Part shown: positions 52,688-60,852 of the stretch, in pieces
How the letters are laid out: each line of letters opens with the position of its first letter
How positions within the stretch are numbered: the stretch's first letter is position 1
Assembly (NCBI GenBank): GCA_046297835.1
Contig: JBKBHI010000006.1
Span: 211,457 to 275,456 of the forward strand
Length of the DNA stretch: 64,000 nt
Source: CAMAVH01 sp046297835
Lineage (GTDB): Bacteria > Pseudomonadota > Alphaproteobacteria > SMXQ01
Direction: 5' to 3'
Made by a program: the position numbers and the translations under genes
The notes under the pieces: model-generated
The model's input: the letters and a program-made list of their open reading frames with translations, nothing else
The model's database searches: none
What the model was told of the DNA's origin: nothing

Positions 52688-53461
52688 ATGGCGCCGATCA
52701 TCGACCTGAGTGGAAAAAAGGGCCTCGTCGTCGGCATCGCGAACGAAAGCAGCATCGCCGCAGGCTGCGCCGAAGCCTTTCGAGCGGCCGGCGCCAACCT
52801 TGCGGTAACCTATCTCAACGAAAAGGCCCTGCCGTTCGTGCGCCCCGTCGTCCAATCGATTGGCGCGTCGCTTGTCCTGCCTTGCGACGTGCGGATACCC
52901 GGCCAGATCGAGAACGTTTTCGAGATCATCGGAAAGGAATGGGGAAAGCTCGATTTCCTTCTGCACTCGATCGCTTTCGCGCCGCGCGAGGATTTGCACA
53001 CGAGCGTCGTCAATTGTTCCCCGGAAGGCTTCGCGTTGGCGATGGACGTGTCGTGCCATTCATTTGTTCGTATGGCCCGGCTGGCGAGCCCCTTGATGAC
53101 TGGAGGCGGAGCCTTGCTGACGGTCAGCTTTTACGGCGCCGATCGCGTTGTGGAGAACTATAACCTCATGGGGCCCGTCAAGGCCGCCCTCGAATCCTCC
53201 GTGCGCTATATGGCGGCGGATCTCGCACCCCGTGCGATCCGGGCCTTCGCGATCTCGCCGGGCCCCGTCAAGACGCGGGCCGCTTCCGGCATCGACCGCT
53301 TCGACGAAATGCTCGACGAGATCCGTGCACGGACACCCAGCAACAGTCTGGTGAGCATCGAACAGATCGGTCGCATCGCAGCCTTTCTGGCGAGCGAAGC
53401 AGCGTCGCCTCTATCCGGCTCCGTCATATATGCCGACAACGGGTTTCACACCGTCGCATGA
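52688..53461 (+). CDS. fabI: Enoyl-[acyl-carrier-protein] reductase, FabI family
   Basis: 257 residues, a short-chain reductase with the FabI features. Cofactor loop KKGLVVGIANESSIAAGCAEAF, LDFLLHSIAFAPREDL, and the catalytic Tyr-x6-Lys in NYNLMGPVKAALESS. The C-terminal FLASEAASPLSGSVIYADNGFH is typical. The main cellular FabI serves fatty-acid synthesis; an extra copy in the PHA/acetate operon may recycle NADH or reduce crotonyl-type intermediates. The usual first tyrosine of the FabI active-site pair is replaced here (TVSFYGADRVVENY keeps one near that position). The operon ends with a hairpin. Confidence 0.88.
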   Translation: MAPIIDLSGKKGLVVGIANESSIAAGCAEAFRAAGANLAVTYLNEKALPFVRPVVQSIGASLVLPCDVRIPGQIENVFEIIGKEWGKLDFLLHSIAFAPREDLHTSVVNCSPEGFALAMDVSCHSFVRMARLASPLMTGGGALLTVSFYGADRVVENYNLMGPVKAALESSVRYMAADLAPRAIRAFAISPGPVKTRAASGIDRFDEMLDEIRARTPSNSLVSIEQIGRIAAFLASEAASPLSGSVIYADNGFHTVA

Positions 53462-53468
53462 ACGGGCC

Positions 53469-53490
53469 GCCCAAACGCGTTTGGGCTTTC
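53469..53490 (+). terminator. Terminator of the PHA/acetate operon
   Basis: GCCCAAACGCGTTTGGGC is an 18-bp perfect palindrome followed by TTTC, 8 bases after the fabI stop. A second, larger hairpin follows at 53544. Confidence 0.7.
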
Positions 53491-53543
53491 GGTGCGTACA
53501 GACGGTGCCAACGAAAGATTCGTGCAATTCTCGGGAATGGGAA

Positions 53544-53577
53544 AGTGGCCCGAAGGTTGATCGGCCTTCGGGCCACT
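53544..53577. terminator. Bidirectional hairpin between convergent fabI and marC
   Basis: AGTGGCCCGAAGG and CCTTCGGGCCACT form a perfect 13-bp stem with an 8-base loop, between two converging genes. It probably ends the marC transcript and backs up the fabI terminator. Confidence 0.75.
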
Positions 53578-53641
53578 CCATTTGGATGTCCTACGAAGCG
53601 GGGGGCGCAACCAGGACTTCCGACGACCGTTCCCTAATTTT

Positions 53642-54298
53642 TCAAGAAATCGTCGATACGAAATCGCGGATTCCCGAGGCTATGAATTGCACCGCGACGC
53701 AAGCCAACAGGAAACCCAGGATTTTTGTGACGGCCTGAATGCCGTATTGTCCGAGAAAGCTGGATAGCCATACGGAACATCGCAGCGTCAGATATGCGAT
53801 CGCCGCTGTTAGCGCTATCCCCATCACCACGATCGCATGGCCCATTTCCGCCATGTCGTCCGGAATCTGCGAGCCATATCCCATGACGACGGCTATCGAA
53901 CCGGGACCGCTTAGACTTGGCATGGCCAAAGGCGAAAAGGAGAAATCGACGTCAGCTTGCTTTATTTTCGCAGGCTCGGCCTCGACGGAGTCCGCCTCGC
54001 TTTCGCCGGCAAAAAGCATTCTGAACGCGAGCACCATAATAATCAGTCCGCCGGCGACCCGAATCCCTGCAAGCGAGATGCCGAATAGCGCGATGATGCC
54101 ATTGCCGACGAATAGGAACGTTACGAGAATGCCGAACGCGTAGAGCGAGGCTTTAATCGCCTGTCGCTGCCGATATGAGGCGCTCCTGCCTTTAGTTAAA
54201 ACGAGGAAGAGAGGCACGGTGCTTAGAGGATTCATGATAGGCAGGAGCCCGAACACGACGACCGGCACGTATTTGGCGATCAGCGACAAATATTCCAC
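53642..54298 (-). CDS. MarC-family integral membrane protein
   Basis: 218 residues, six hydrophobic segments. The family start PVVVFGLLPIMNPLSTVPLFLVLTKG and the later SFSPLAMPSLSGPGSIAVVMGYG (MarC repeat with P-L-x-x-P-x-x-x-G-P-G) are visible. A charged cytoplasmic loop (ESEADSVEAEPAKIK) separates the halves. MarC proteins are inner-membrane proteins of unsettled function; the old link with antibiotic resistance is not supported. Convergent with fabI. Confidence 0.88.
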   Translation of the reverse strand: MEYLSLIAKYVPVVVFGLLPIMNPLSTVPLFLVLTKGRSASYRQRQAIKASLYAFGILVTFLFVGNGIIALFGISLAGIRVAGGLIIMVLAFRMLFAGESEADSVEAEPAKIKQADVDFSFSPLAMPSLSGPGSIAVVMGYGSQIPDDMAEMGHAIVVMGIALTAAIAYLTLRCSVWLSSFLGQYGIQAVTKILGFLLACVAVQFIASGIRDFVSTIS

Positions 54299-54531
54299 GA
54301 CGGGGCCATCCGCGAACCGAAGGACTTAGCAGGCGTCATACAAACGGCGCGCAAACCGGGATGCGGTATTCATCTGCTCCCGTCGACACCGTCGGAAATC
54401 GCAAATTCGATATCGAGCCCGCCTCCTCACATCTAGCACTCTGCTTTTTTCGATGACCGCTTACGTCACCGCAAGGCGCGCACGTTCCAGAACCGCCCCC
54501 GACCCCACCAGCATCGCCGAATCGGCCATGA

Positions 54532-54557
54532 AGTCAACAGTTGTTGACTCAAATCAA
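54532..54557 (+). promoter_or_regulatory. Palindrome plus FNR/FixK-type box before phaB
   Basis: AGTCAACAGTTGTTGACT (54532-54549) overlaps TTGACTCAAATCAA (54544-54557), a TTGAC-N4-ATCAA box. The order palindrome, then box, then gene is the same as for phasin, read in the direction of each gene. A -10-like TTAGAA at about 54586 fits activation from the box. The remaining parts of the 390-base gap 54299-54688 hold no recognised gene. Confidence 0.65.
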
Positions 54558-54688
54558 TGCCCACCATAGAGCTTGGTGTCAATTCTTAGAAATCGATCGA
54601 ACCAAGCGTGATCGCGGCAAGGCACGCGAAAGCATGATCGGCTTTCCTTGTCCCGTTTCGCTCACTCGGCAAAAGGTGTTGGCTTAGG

Positions 54689-55423
54689 ATGTCCAAAGTA
54701 TCGAGAGTATCGATTGTCACAGGCGGCACCCGAGGAATCGGCGCGGCCATATCCAAAGCGCTGCATGCCGCAGGGCATAAAGTCGCCGCTGTCTATGCAG
54801 GCAATGATGAAGCGGCGCGGACGTTTAGCCGGGAGACGGGCATTGCCGTTTACAAATGGGACGTTGCGAACTTCGAAGCATGCGCCGAAGGCGTCATGCG
54901 GGTCGAGCGCGATTTGGGGGCTGTCGATATCCTGGTGAACAACGCCGGAATCACGCGGGACAGCGCATTCCATAAGATGACGCTAAATCAGTGGAAAGAG
55001 GTCATCGACACGAATCTTAATTCTCTGTTCAACATGACGCGCCCCGTTATCGAAGGGATGCGGGAACGAGAATTTGGCCGCATCGTCAATATCTCGTCCA
55101 TAAATGGCCAGAAGGGGCAATTCGGACAGACAAACTATTCGGCGGCGAAGGCTGGAGATATCGGCTTCACCAAAGCGCTAGCTCAGGAAAACGCTCGCAA
55201 AGGAATCACCGTCAACGCGATCTGCCCCGGCTATATCGCAACCGACATGGTCAATGCCATGCCTCAGGAAACGCTTCAGAAGCTCGTTCTGCCGCAAATT
55301 CCGCTCGGACGGCTCGGCAAGCCTGAGGAAATCGCCCGGTGCGTCGTCTTTCTCGCCGCCGACGATGCCGCGTTCATCACTGGAGCAACGCTTACAGTGA
55401 ACGGCGGACAATATTTAATTTGA
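54689..55423 (+). CDS. phaB: Acetoacetyl-CoA reductase, PhaB/PhbB
   Basis: 244 residues, a short-chain dehydrogenase. NADPH loop VTGGTRGIGAAISKAL, NNAGITRDSAFHKMTLNQW (characteristic of PhaB/FabG), catalytic Ser in NISSINGQKGQFGQ and Tyr-x3-Lys in NYSAAKAG. The segment GQKGQFGQTNYSAAKAGDIGFTKALAQE separates PhaB from general FabG proteins and matches acetoacetyl-CoA reductases. It makes (R)-3-hydroxybutyryl-CoA, the monomer for PhaC. It stands alone, 1.2 kb from the phaC operon, and shares the composite regulatory site. The beta-ketothiolase gene is not in this window. Confidence 0.9.
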   Translation: MSKVSRVSIVTGGTRGIGAAISKALHAAGHKVAAVYAGNDEAARTFSRETGIAVYKWDVANFEACAEGVMRVERDLGAVDILVNNAGITRDSAFHKMTLNQWKEVIDTNLNSLFNMTRPVIEGMREREFGRIVNISSINGQKGQFGQTNYSAAKAGDIGFTKALAQENARKGITVNAICPGYIATDMVNAMPQETLQKLVLPQIPLGRLGKPEEIARCVVFLAADDAAFITGATLTVNGGQYLI

Positions 55424-55546
55424 TTCTGCCGTTCTTGCTTTAGGGTCTGTACGCAATAAGGCTGCGCTGCTGTCGAGTTGCTGATTCAAAGGCCCTGCTG
55501 GTAGCGCAGGCGGTGATGACGTGGCAGTTGACGTGGCTGAGTGATG

Positions 55547-55700
55547 ATCGTGCGCATGCTGCGGATCGGGGCGCAGTGGCGGGATTGTCCGGCCAAGTAT
55601 GGCCCGCACACGACGATCTACAGCCGCCTCAATCGGTGGAGCGGGCAGGGCATCTAGCTCGGCATCTTCGAGGCCTTGACCGGGCACGGCGGGGTATGGG
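55547..55700 (+). pseudogene. IS5-family transposase N-terminal remnant with a nonsense codon
   Basis: The frame reads IVRMLRIGAQWRDCPAKYGP, then HTTIYSRLNRWSGQGI, a TAG stop at 55655, and LGIFEALTGHG. This is the R-x-G-x-x-W-R-D-x-P block of IS5-group transposases; the TAG stands where relatives have TGG (Trp). The rest of the element is missing. GGGTCTGTACGCAATAA at 55442 may be a left terminal repeat; no right copy was seen. Between 55700 and 55926 nothing is recognised. Confidence 0.7.
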
Positions 55701-55926
55701 GGACGGCGAGACGGCAGACCAGATGCCGTCTCGGCTTTGCCATGAGTCAAACAAGCAAAGGTTTTTTGTATGCGGCGCCCATCGACAGTGGCGATGTCGC
55801 GACGACGCGCGTGACCGACCCGACAGACGCGGCATTTGACGTCACCAGAGCCGCATCGAACGCCGCGCTATGTCGATCGTCGGTTGGTGCACGCATCGGA
55901 CGACGATGCGTGCGACGCCGCGTTCC

Positions 55927-56625
55927 CTATTTCGGGAAACCGATCGGTTGGGAGAATGTCACGATCTGACCGTCGCGCAGGCCGAGCGTCTTGGCCAAGG
56001 CGGGACGGTCGACGCTGCCGAGGATGACGGTACCGAGGCCGGCCGCGGCGGCGTAGAGGTAGACGTTCTCCGCGACGATCGCCGAATCGACATGCGCGTA
56101 GAGCCGCTTGTCCTCGGGTGACACCTGGCCCATGCGATTCGTATCCGCGACGTAGACCAGCACGACCGGTGCCGTGGCGGCGAAAACCATGCTGCTCGTG
56201 CGCTCACGGATGTCGGACGTCATCGTCTCGCGAAGCTCGTGCGCCTTCGGATCGTAGAACCAGACGCCATCCGCAGTGGCGACGTAGATGTCCGTCTCCT
56301 TCGAACTATGCCATGACGGCGCGGTATGATCGTCGGTGTCGGGGCGGTTGATGCCAAACGCGGCCCACAGTGCATCCGACAGCATCTGTTGCGGCACCGG
56401 CCGATCCTCGAAGGCGCGGATCGAACGCCGCTTCGCGAAGACCTCCATGATCGGCACGCCGCCCTCGATGCGCGGCGTCGGCAACTTGACCGTGCTCGCC
56501 CAAGCGACCGATCCGCCAAGGGAGACCGCCGCACCAGTGAGAGCAAGCCCCCGCAGAAAGCTCCGACGATCTGTCGACCAGTCTTTGGAATCCGGAGACC
56601 GCCAACGCTTGCTGTAATCTGGCAT
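55927..56625 (-). CDS. Tat-exported nitroreductase/SagB-like flavoprotein
   Basis: 232 residues. The twin-arginine signal is DRRSFLRGLALTGAAVSLGG, followed by cleavage near AWASTV. The mature domain is a nitroreductase fold of the SagB/ThcOx type: MEVFAKRRSIRAFEDRPVPQQMLSDALWAAFGINR (FMN-phosphate arginines), HVDSAIVAENVYLYAAAAGLGTVILG, and a C-terminal GQIVTFSQPIGFPK. Export of a folded FMN protein through Tat to the periplasm fits. Its electron donor is not evident. An FNR/FixK-type box lies 61 bases before the start, so low-oxygen expression is likely. Confidence 0.85.
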   Translation of the reverse strand: MPDYSKRWRSPDSKDWSTDRRSFLRGLALTGAAVSLGGSVAWASTVKLPTPRIEGGVPIMEVFAKRRSIRAFEDRPVPQQMLSDALWAAFGINRPDTDDHTAPSWHSSKETDIYVATADGVWFYDPKAHELRETMTSDIRERTSSMVFAATAPVVLVYVADTNRMGQVSPEDKRLYAHVDSAIVAENVYLYAAAAGLGTVILGSVDRPALAKTLGLRDGQIVTFSQPIGFPK

Positions 56626-56947
56626 GATATATCTCCACCCATCGGACTAATTCCGCGTACCATAACGCTTCGCGCAGCGACGCCATTGACTCGGATCAAC
56701 CTCAGCAAGCGCCGATACGACGGCTCCGCAGCGGCGATCCCATCACCATCATCGGCTCGGACGGCGTTTCCTTTTCCGTCTCCTTCGCTTCGGTCATCGT
56801 CGGTCAGCAGCAGCACGCTTGCGACCGAAGAAGCGGCAGATTCGCCGCCTCGCCTCCAAGAGCGTCAACCCCAGCAAAGGCCGGCCACGCCGAACGGCAC
56901 ATAAAAGCCGAATAAGCAGGAACAGCTAACGTCGCCGCCCGTGCCCG
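56626..56947. other. Gap between nitroreductase and PEP synthase genes
   Basis: 322 bases; apart from the FNR-type box at 56686-56699 no gene, RNA or repeat was recognised. Open frames crossing it have no family features. Confidence 0.5.
56686..56699 (-). promoter_or_regulatory. FNR/FixK-type box before the nitroreductase gene
   Basis: TTGACTCGGATCAA fits TTGAC-N4-ATCAA. Its centre is 67 bases before the ATG, and a -10-like TATGGT lies at a spacing suitable for class II activation. Confidence 0.6.
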
Positions 56948-59383
56948 TCAGCGATGCCTCTCACCGTTCGAGGCGCCCGCTCTCGATTCCGCCGCCACGA
57001 CATGCCGCTTGACGGACACGAAGCTGTCAGGTGTCACGGACATCGAGTCGATTCCGCAGGCCACGAGAAACTCCGCAAATTCCGGATGGTCACTGGGCGC
57101 CTGGCCGCAAAGGCCGACCTTGGCTCCCGCCTTGTGCGCCTCCGTAATGACATTGGAAATCATCCATTTGACCGCCTCGTCCTGCTCGTCGAACAGAGCC
57201 GCGAGCTCGGCCGAATCCCGGTCGACGCCGAGGGTCAGCTGGGTCAGGTCGTTGCTGCCGATGGAGAAGCCGTCGAAGCGCTGCGCGAAGGCCTTGGCCA
57301 GGATCACGTTCGAGGGAATCTCGCACATCACATAGACCTCGAGACCGTCCTCGCCGCGCTTGAGGCCGTTTTCCGCCATGACCTCCAACACCTTGTCGGC
57401 CTCCACCGTGGAACGGCAGAACGGGATCATGACGATGACGTTCTTGAAGCCCATCTCCTGGCGCAGCCGCCGGATCGCGCGGCACTCCAGCGCGAAGCCT
57501 TCCCGGTATTTCGGCGAGTAGTAGCGCGACGCGCCGCGAAAACCGAGCATGGGGTTTTCCTCGGCCGGCTCGAACTCGGCTCCGCCGATCAGGTTCGCGT
57601 ATTCGTTGGTCTTGAAATCGCTCATGCGCACGATGGCCGGCGCAGGATGGACGGCGCTCGCCAGATGGGCGAGGCCGCGCGCCAGGCGCTCGACGAAATA
57701 CTCGGCCTTGTCGGCATAGCCCGCCGTCAGCTCCGCGATCCGCCGCTCGGCCGCCTTGTCCTTGAGCGTGCCGTGCCGCAGCAGCGCCATGGGATGGATC
57801 TTGATGTGGTTGGAAACGACGAATTCCATGCGCGCCAGGCCGATGCCGTCGGACGGCAGCCGCCACCAGCGGAACGCCGCCGCCGGATTGGCGAGATTGA
57901 GCATGATCTTCGTCTTGGTGGCGGGGATGTCCTGCACGTCGAGCTCGGAAACGGTGAAATCCGCCCTGCCCTCGTAAACGAATCCCTCGTCGCCCTCGGC
58001 GCAGGACACGGTGATTTCCTGGCCGTCGTGTAGGAGCTGCGTGGCGTTGCCGGCGCCGACGATGGCCGGCAGGCCGAGTTCGCGGCTGACGATCGCCGCG
58101 TGGGACGTCCGGCCGCCATGATCGGTGACGATCGCCGCCGCCCGCCGCATGACCGGCCCCCAGTCCGGGTCGGTGTTCTGCGCGACGAGAATGGCGCCGT
58201 CCTTGAACCGGGCGATGTCGCGCGGGTCTTCGACGATGCAGACCTCGCCGGCCACGACCGCGTCGCCGACGCTGAGGCCCTTGACCAAGGTCTTGCCCTT
58301 CGAGGTAAGGCGGTAGCTGCGGAACGCCGACGCGCCGCGCTGCGAATGCACGGTTTCCGGCCGCGCCTGGACGATGAACAGCTCGCCCGTATTGCCGTTC
58401 TTGGCCCATTCCATGTCCATCGGGCAGCCGTAATGGCTCTCGATGACGCAGGCCCAGCGGGCCAGCGTCAGAATCTCCTCGTCGGTCAGGACGAAGGCGA
58501 CGCGCTCGGCCTTCGAGGTGGGGACGTTCTGCGTCGGCCGGTCGCCGGCGGCCGCATAGATCAGCTTGCGGGCCTTCTCGCCGCATGTCTTCTCGATGAT
58601 CGGCGCGCAGCCGGAAACGGCCAGCAACGGCTTGAACACCTGATATTCGTCCGGATCCACCGTGCCCTGCACGACGTTCTCGCCCAAACCCCAGGCCGCG
58701 TTGATCAGCACGATCTTGTCGAAGCCCGTTTCCGTGTCGATGGAGAACATCACGCCCGAGCCGGCGCGATCGGACCGCACCATCAGCTGCACGCCGACGG
58801 ACAAGGCGACCTTCAGATGATCGAAGCCTTTCGCCTCGCGATAGACGATGGCGCGGTCGGTGAAGAGCGAGGCGTAGCAGCGCCGGCAGGCGGCCAGCAC
58901 CGCCTTGTCGCCGCACACGTTCAAGAACGTCTCCTGCTGCCCGGCGAAACTGGCGTCCGGCAAATCCTCGGCGGTGGCGCTGGACCGCACGGCCACGTCC
59001 GCCTCGTCGCGGCCGACGCGCCGGCAGAGCTCGCGATAGGCCTCCGCGATGGCCTTGGCCGTCTCCTTCGGCCATTCCCCCTGCATGATGGCGCCGCGGA
59101 TCGCCTCGCCCGCGGCGGCCAGGGTCAGCTTGCCGTCGCGATAGGCGGCCAGCGGCGCCGCAATGGCTTCGCGCAGGCGGTTTTCCGCGACGAAGGCCCA
59201 ATAGGCATCCGCCGTCGTGGCGAATCCGGGCGGCACCTTGATGTTCCGCGCCGAAAGCGCGCTCACCATCTCTCCGAGCGAGGCGTTCTTGCCGCCGACG
59301 CGCGAGACGTCCTTGCGTCCCACTGTCTCAAACCACACCACATGCTGAAAGTCTTGCATCGCCGCCTCTGATCGCTCGCTCAT
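56948..59383 (-). CDS. ppsA: Phosphoenolpyruvate synthase
   Basis: 811 residues from ATG 59383; ATG 59359 (MQDFQHVVWF) has the better AGAGG site and is an alternative. Order of domains: ATP-grasp pyruvate-phosphate part (VGGKNASLGEMVSAL, VAVRSSATAEDLPDASFAGQQETFLNV), the phosphohistidine swivel (GGRTSHAAIVSRELGLPAIVG) and the PEP/pyruvate TIM barrel (GFRGASRYYSPKYREGFALEC to CGQAPSD). It makes PEP from pyruvate and ATP. An FNR-type box stands 50 bases before the start. This links carbon flow at the PEP-pyruvate node with the low-oxygen PHA/acetate set. Confidence 0.92.
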   Translation of the reverse strand: MSERSEAAMQDFQHVVWFETVGRKDVSRVGGKNASLGEMVSALSARNIKVPPGFATTADAYWAFVAENRLREAIAAPLAAYRDGKLTLAAAGEAIRGAIMQGEWPKETAKAIAEAYRELCRRVGRDEADVAVRSSATAEDLPDASFAGQQETFLNVCGDKAVLAACRRCYASLFTDRAIVYREAKGFDHLKVALSVGVQLMVRSDRAGSGVMFSIDTETGFDKIVLINAAWGLGENVVQGTVDPDEYQVFKPLLAVSGCAPIIEKTCGEKARKLIYAAAGDRPTQNVPTSKAERVAFVLTDEEILTLARWACVIESHYGCPMDMEWAKNGNTGELFIVQARPETVHSQRGASAFRSYRLTSKGKTLVKGLSVGDAVVAGEVCIVEDPRDIARFKDGAILVAQNTDPDWGPVMRRAAAIVTDHGGRTSHAAIVSRELGLPAIVGAGNATQLLHDGQEITVSCAEGDEGFVYEGRADFTVSELDVQDIPATKTKIMLNLANPAAAFRWWRLPSDGIGLARMEFVVSNHIKIHPMALLRHGTLKDKAAERRIAELTAGYADKAEYFVERLARGLAHLASAVHPAPAIVRMSDFKTNEYANLIGGAEFEPAEENPMLGFRGASRYYSPKYREGFALECRAIRRLRQEMGFKNVIVMIPFCRSTVEADKVLEVMAENGLKRGEDGLEVYVMCEIPSNVILAKAFAQRFDGFSIGSNDLTQLTLGVDRDSAELAALFDEQDEAVKWMISNVITEAHKAGAKVGLCGQAPSDHPEFAEFLVACGIDSMSVTPDSFVSVKRHVVAAESRAGASNGERHR

Positions 59384-59425
59384 GGCCTTTCGGCCCCGAT
59401 CTTCCCAGGGGCGGCGCGAGCGTTC

Positions 59426-59439
59426 TTGATGCATATCAA
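59426..59439 (-). promoter_or_regulatory. FNR/FixK-type box before ppsA
   Basis: TTGATGCATATCAA is a perfect match to TTGAT-N4-ATCAA and is itself a full palindrome. Its centre is 50 bases from the ppsA ATG at 59383. Confidence 0.7.
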
Positions 59440-59629
59440 GGACGGGCGAAGAATCAGGATGCCGCCGGAATCTCCCCCGCTCTCGACAAAGTCGACGCCC
59501 GCCGCTTCCATGTCGGTCCAGGTGCGGCGGCGCGAACCCGCCGTATCGACCGCGGCAGGCGTCCGCCACGACGACGGCTTCGGCGTCGAGCGCCGAATAG
59601 GCCACGCAGGAATCCAGCGCCAAGCCGCA

Positions 59630-59725
59630 CAGGAAGGCGAATGCAACGAACTGAAAGATGAACTCGCAGGACTCGCGGATGATTACCGTAAGGGCAGAGC
59701 TAAAGCAGAAAAACGCAAACGCTGA
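59630..59725 (+). pseudogene. RelE/HigB-type toxin, C-terminal remnant
   Basis: The last 26 or so codons before the antitoxin read CNELKDELAGLADDYRKGR then AKAEKRKR and stop. That is the tail typical of HigB-type toxins encoded just before a NadS/HigA-like antitoxin. The catalytic part upstream is not found in any frame, so the toxin is dead. Base 59630 is an approximate left limit. Confidence 0.6.
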
Positions 59726-59764
59726 TGTTGCTTGGCGCTATGCAAATGGAAGAAGGAAGTGGAC

Positions 59765-60157
59765 ATGACCAAAGCTGGACAGAGACTCCTGAAGAGTGTG
59801 CGGCGAGCCAGGGCTTATGCACGCGGCGAATCTGATGAAGGCTTCGTCGTACATGTCCCAAACGATATCGACGTGAAAGCGGTACGCCATAAACTCGATA
59901 TGACGCAGCAACAATTCGCGGCGCGTTTTGGTTTCAGTTATGATGCCATTCGCGATTGGGAGACCAAGCGCCGTCAGCCAGAACGTGCGGCACGAATTCT
60001 GCTAACCGTTATCGACTATGAGCCAGCGGTCGTCGTGAAAGCGTTGCAGATGCAATCCACAGGCGGAACAGTAACCGCCCATGCATCCGCAAAAGCCGCG
60101 CGCGCGCAAAAGCCCCGAGCCTCCAAGGCGGCAAAGCGGGCATTTGCGTCTGCCTAG
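59765..60157 (+). CDS. HigA/NadS-like XRE-family antitoxin, orphan
   Basis: 130 residues from ATG 59765 with GGAAG before it. N-terminal text MTKAGQRLLKSVRRARAYARGESDEGFVVHVPNDIDVKAVR, then a Cro/C1 helix-turn-helix KLDMTQQQFAARFGFSYDAIRDWETKRRQPERAARILLTVI. This is standard for antitoxins of the HigBA/NadS group. An extra 35-residue Ala/Lys-rich tail (HASAKAARAQKPRASKAAKRAFASA) resembles a nucleic-acid-binding tail and is not usual for the family. Because the toxin is truncated, it may survive as a regulator or as protection against related toxins. Confidence 0.8.
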   Translation: MTKAGQRLLKSVRRARAYARGESDEGFVVHVPNDIDVKAVRHKLDMTQQQFAARFGFSYDAIRDWETKRRQPERAARILLTVIDYEPAVVVKALQMQSTGGTVTAHASAKAARAQKPRASKAAKRAFASA

Positions 60158-60302
60158 GACACAGAATTTCCCAGGCATATCTCGGGCAGCATCAGATGCT
60201 ACCCAATATGAGGTTTGACCCCCAAAATCACGAACTGAGACGCTCGGGCAGAATTCGCCCTTCGTCTCAATCTGAGTCCGTCTCTGGGTCAAAGATCATA
60301 TG

Positions 60303-60330
60303 AACAAGCCCGCCGTTCGGCGGGCTTGTT
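60303..60330 (-). terminator. Hairpin downstream of tRNA-Gln
   Basis: AACAAGCCCGCC and GGCGGGCTTGTT form a perfect 12-bp stem with a 4-base loop, 50 bases beyond the tRNA 3' end. It probably ends the tRNA transcript; the following T-run is weak. Confidence 0.65.
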
Positions 60331-60379
60331 CGCGGTTTCGCAGTGAAATCTCGGAGAAACGCGCACACTGGGGACTGGT

Positions 60380-60454
60380 TGGCTGGGGCGCCAGGATTCG
60401 AACCTGGGAATGTCGGTACCAAAAACCGATGCCTTACCGCTTGGCGACGCCCCA
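60380..60454 (-). tRNA. tRNA-Gln (anticodon UUG)
   Basis: 75 bases read leftward from 60454 to 60380, with the 3' CCA encoded. Acceptor ends TGGGGCG and CGCCCCA pair; D-arm GCCAAGCGGTAAGGC; anticodon stem TCGGT/ACCGA with loop TTTTGGT, giving UUG; T-arm contains GGTTCGAATCC. Complete and normal. Confidence 0.95.
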
Positions 60455-60477
60455 ATGCGGGCCGGACCATAGCGACA

Positions 60478-60852
60478 ATGTTTCGTCCCCTCAACTGGCA
60501 ATGGCGGGCGTCCGGCGCGCCGCCGGGGCCCCCGAAAAGGCGCGGGAAACAGGTGACGTCGGAGGGCGCGCCGCCTACAGTCGCGCCAGTTCCCGACCGT
60601 TCCACTCCCGTTCCACGCCCCGTCGCACCCGTCATGGCCTTGCCGCCGCCTGATCGCCCTGCCGCCGAAGCCTCCGCCGCAACGGAGGACAAACACTGGC
60701 GCGTCGCCGGCGTCAGCCCGGCGGCCGCCGAAGCGGCGCGCGCCGCCGCCCGGCGCGCCGGCATGCCGCTCGCTGCCTGGCTCGCCGGCCTGATCTTCGC
60801 CGTCGCCGAACGCGAGCGCGGCGCGCGGGATGGCGACCCGGGCGCGACATAG
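60478..60852 (+). CDS. Small protein with the W-x-V-x-G motif (function unknown)
   Basis: 124 residues from ATG 60478, or about 72 from ATG 60634; no good ribosome site decides. A Pro/Ala-rich N-terminal part precedes HWRVAGVSPAAAEAARAAAR and RAGMPLAAWLAGLIF. The same 35-residue pattern is at the N-terminus of the next two genes. The pattern W-x-V-x-G, two Ala-rich helical turns, G-x-P-L-x-x-W-L matches the N-terminus of PodJ-like polar localisation proteins. No enzyme motif. The start, and to some degree whether the first part is translated, are uncertain. Confidence 0.55.
   Translation: MFRPLNWQWRASGAPPGPPKRRGKQVTSEGAPPTVAPVPDRSTPVPRPVAPVMALPPPDRPAAEASAATEDKHWRVAGVSPAAAEAARAAARRAGMPLAAWLAGLIFAVAERERGARDGDPGAT

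Noticed and set aside
57090..59201. A 703-residue open frame inside ppsA
   Set aside because: Shadow of the PEP synthase gene, with Arg/Gly/Ala composition and no motif; the overlapping frame carries all PpsA motifs.
60380..60454. tRNA-Gln as an integration site
   Set aside because: The tRNA is complete, but no duplicate of its 3' end and no adjacent integrase was found in the window.
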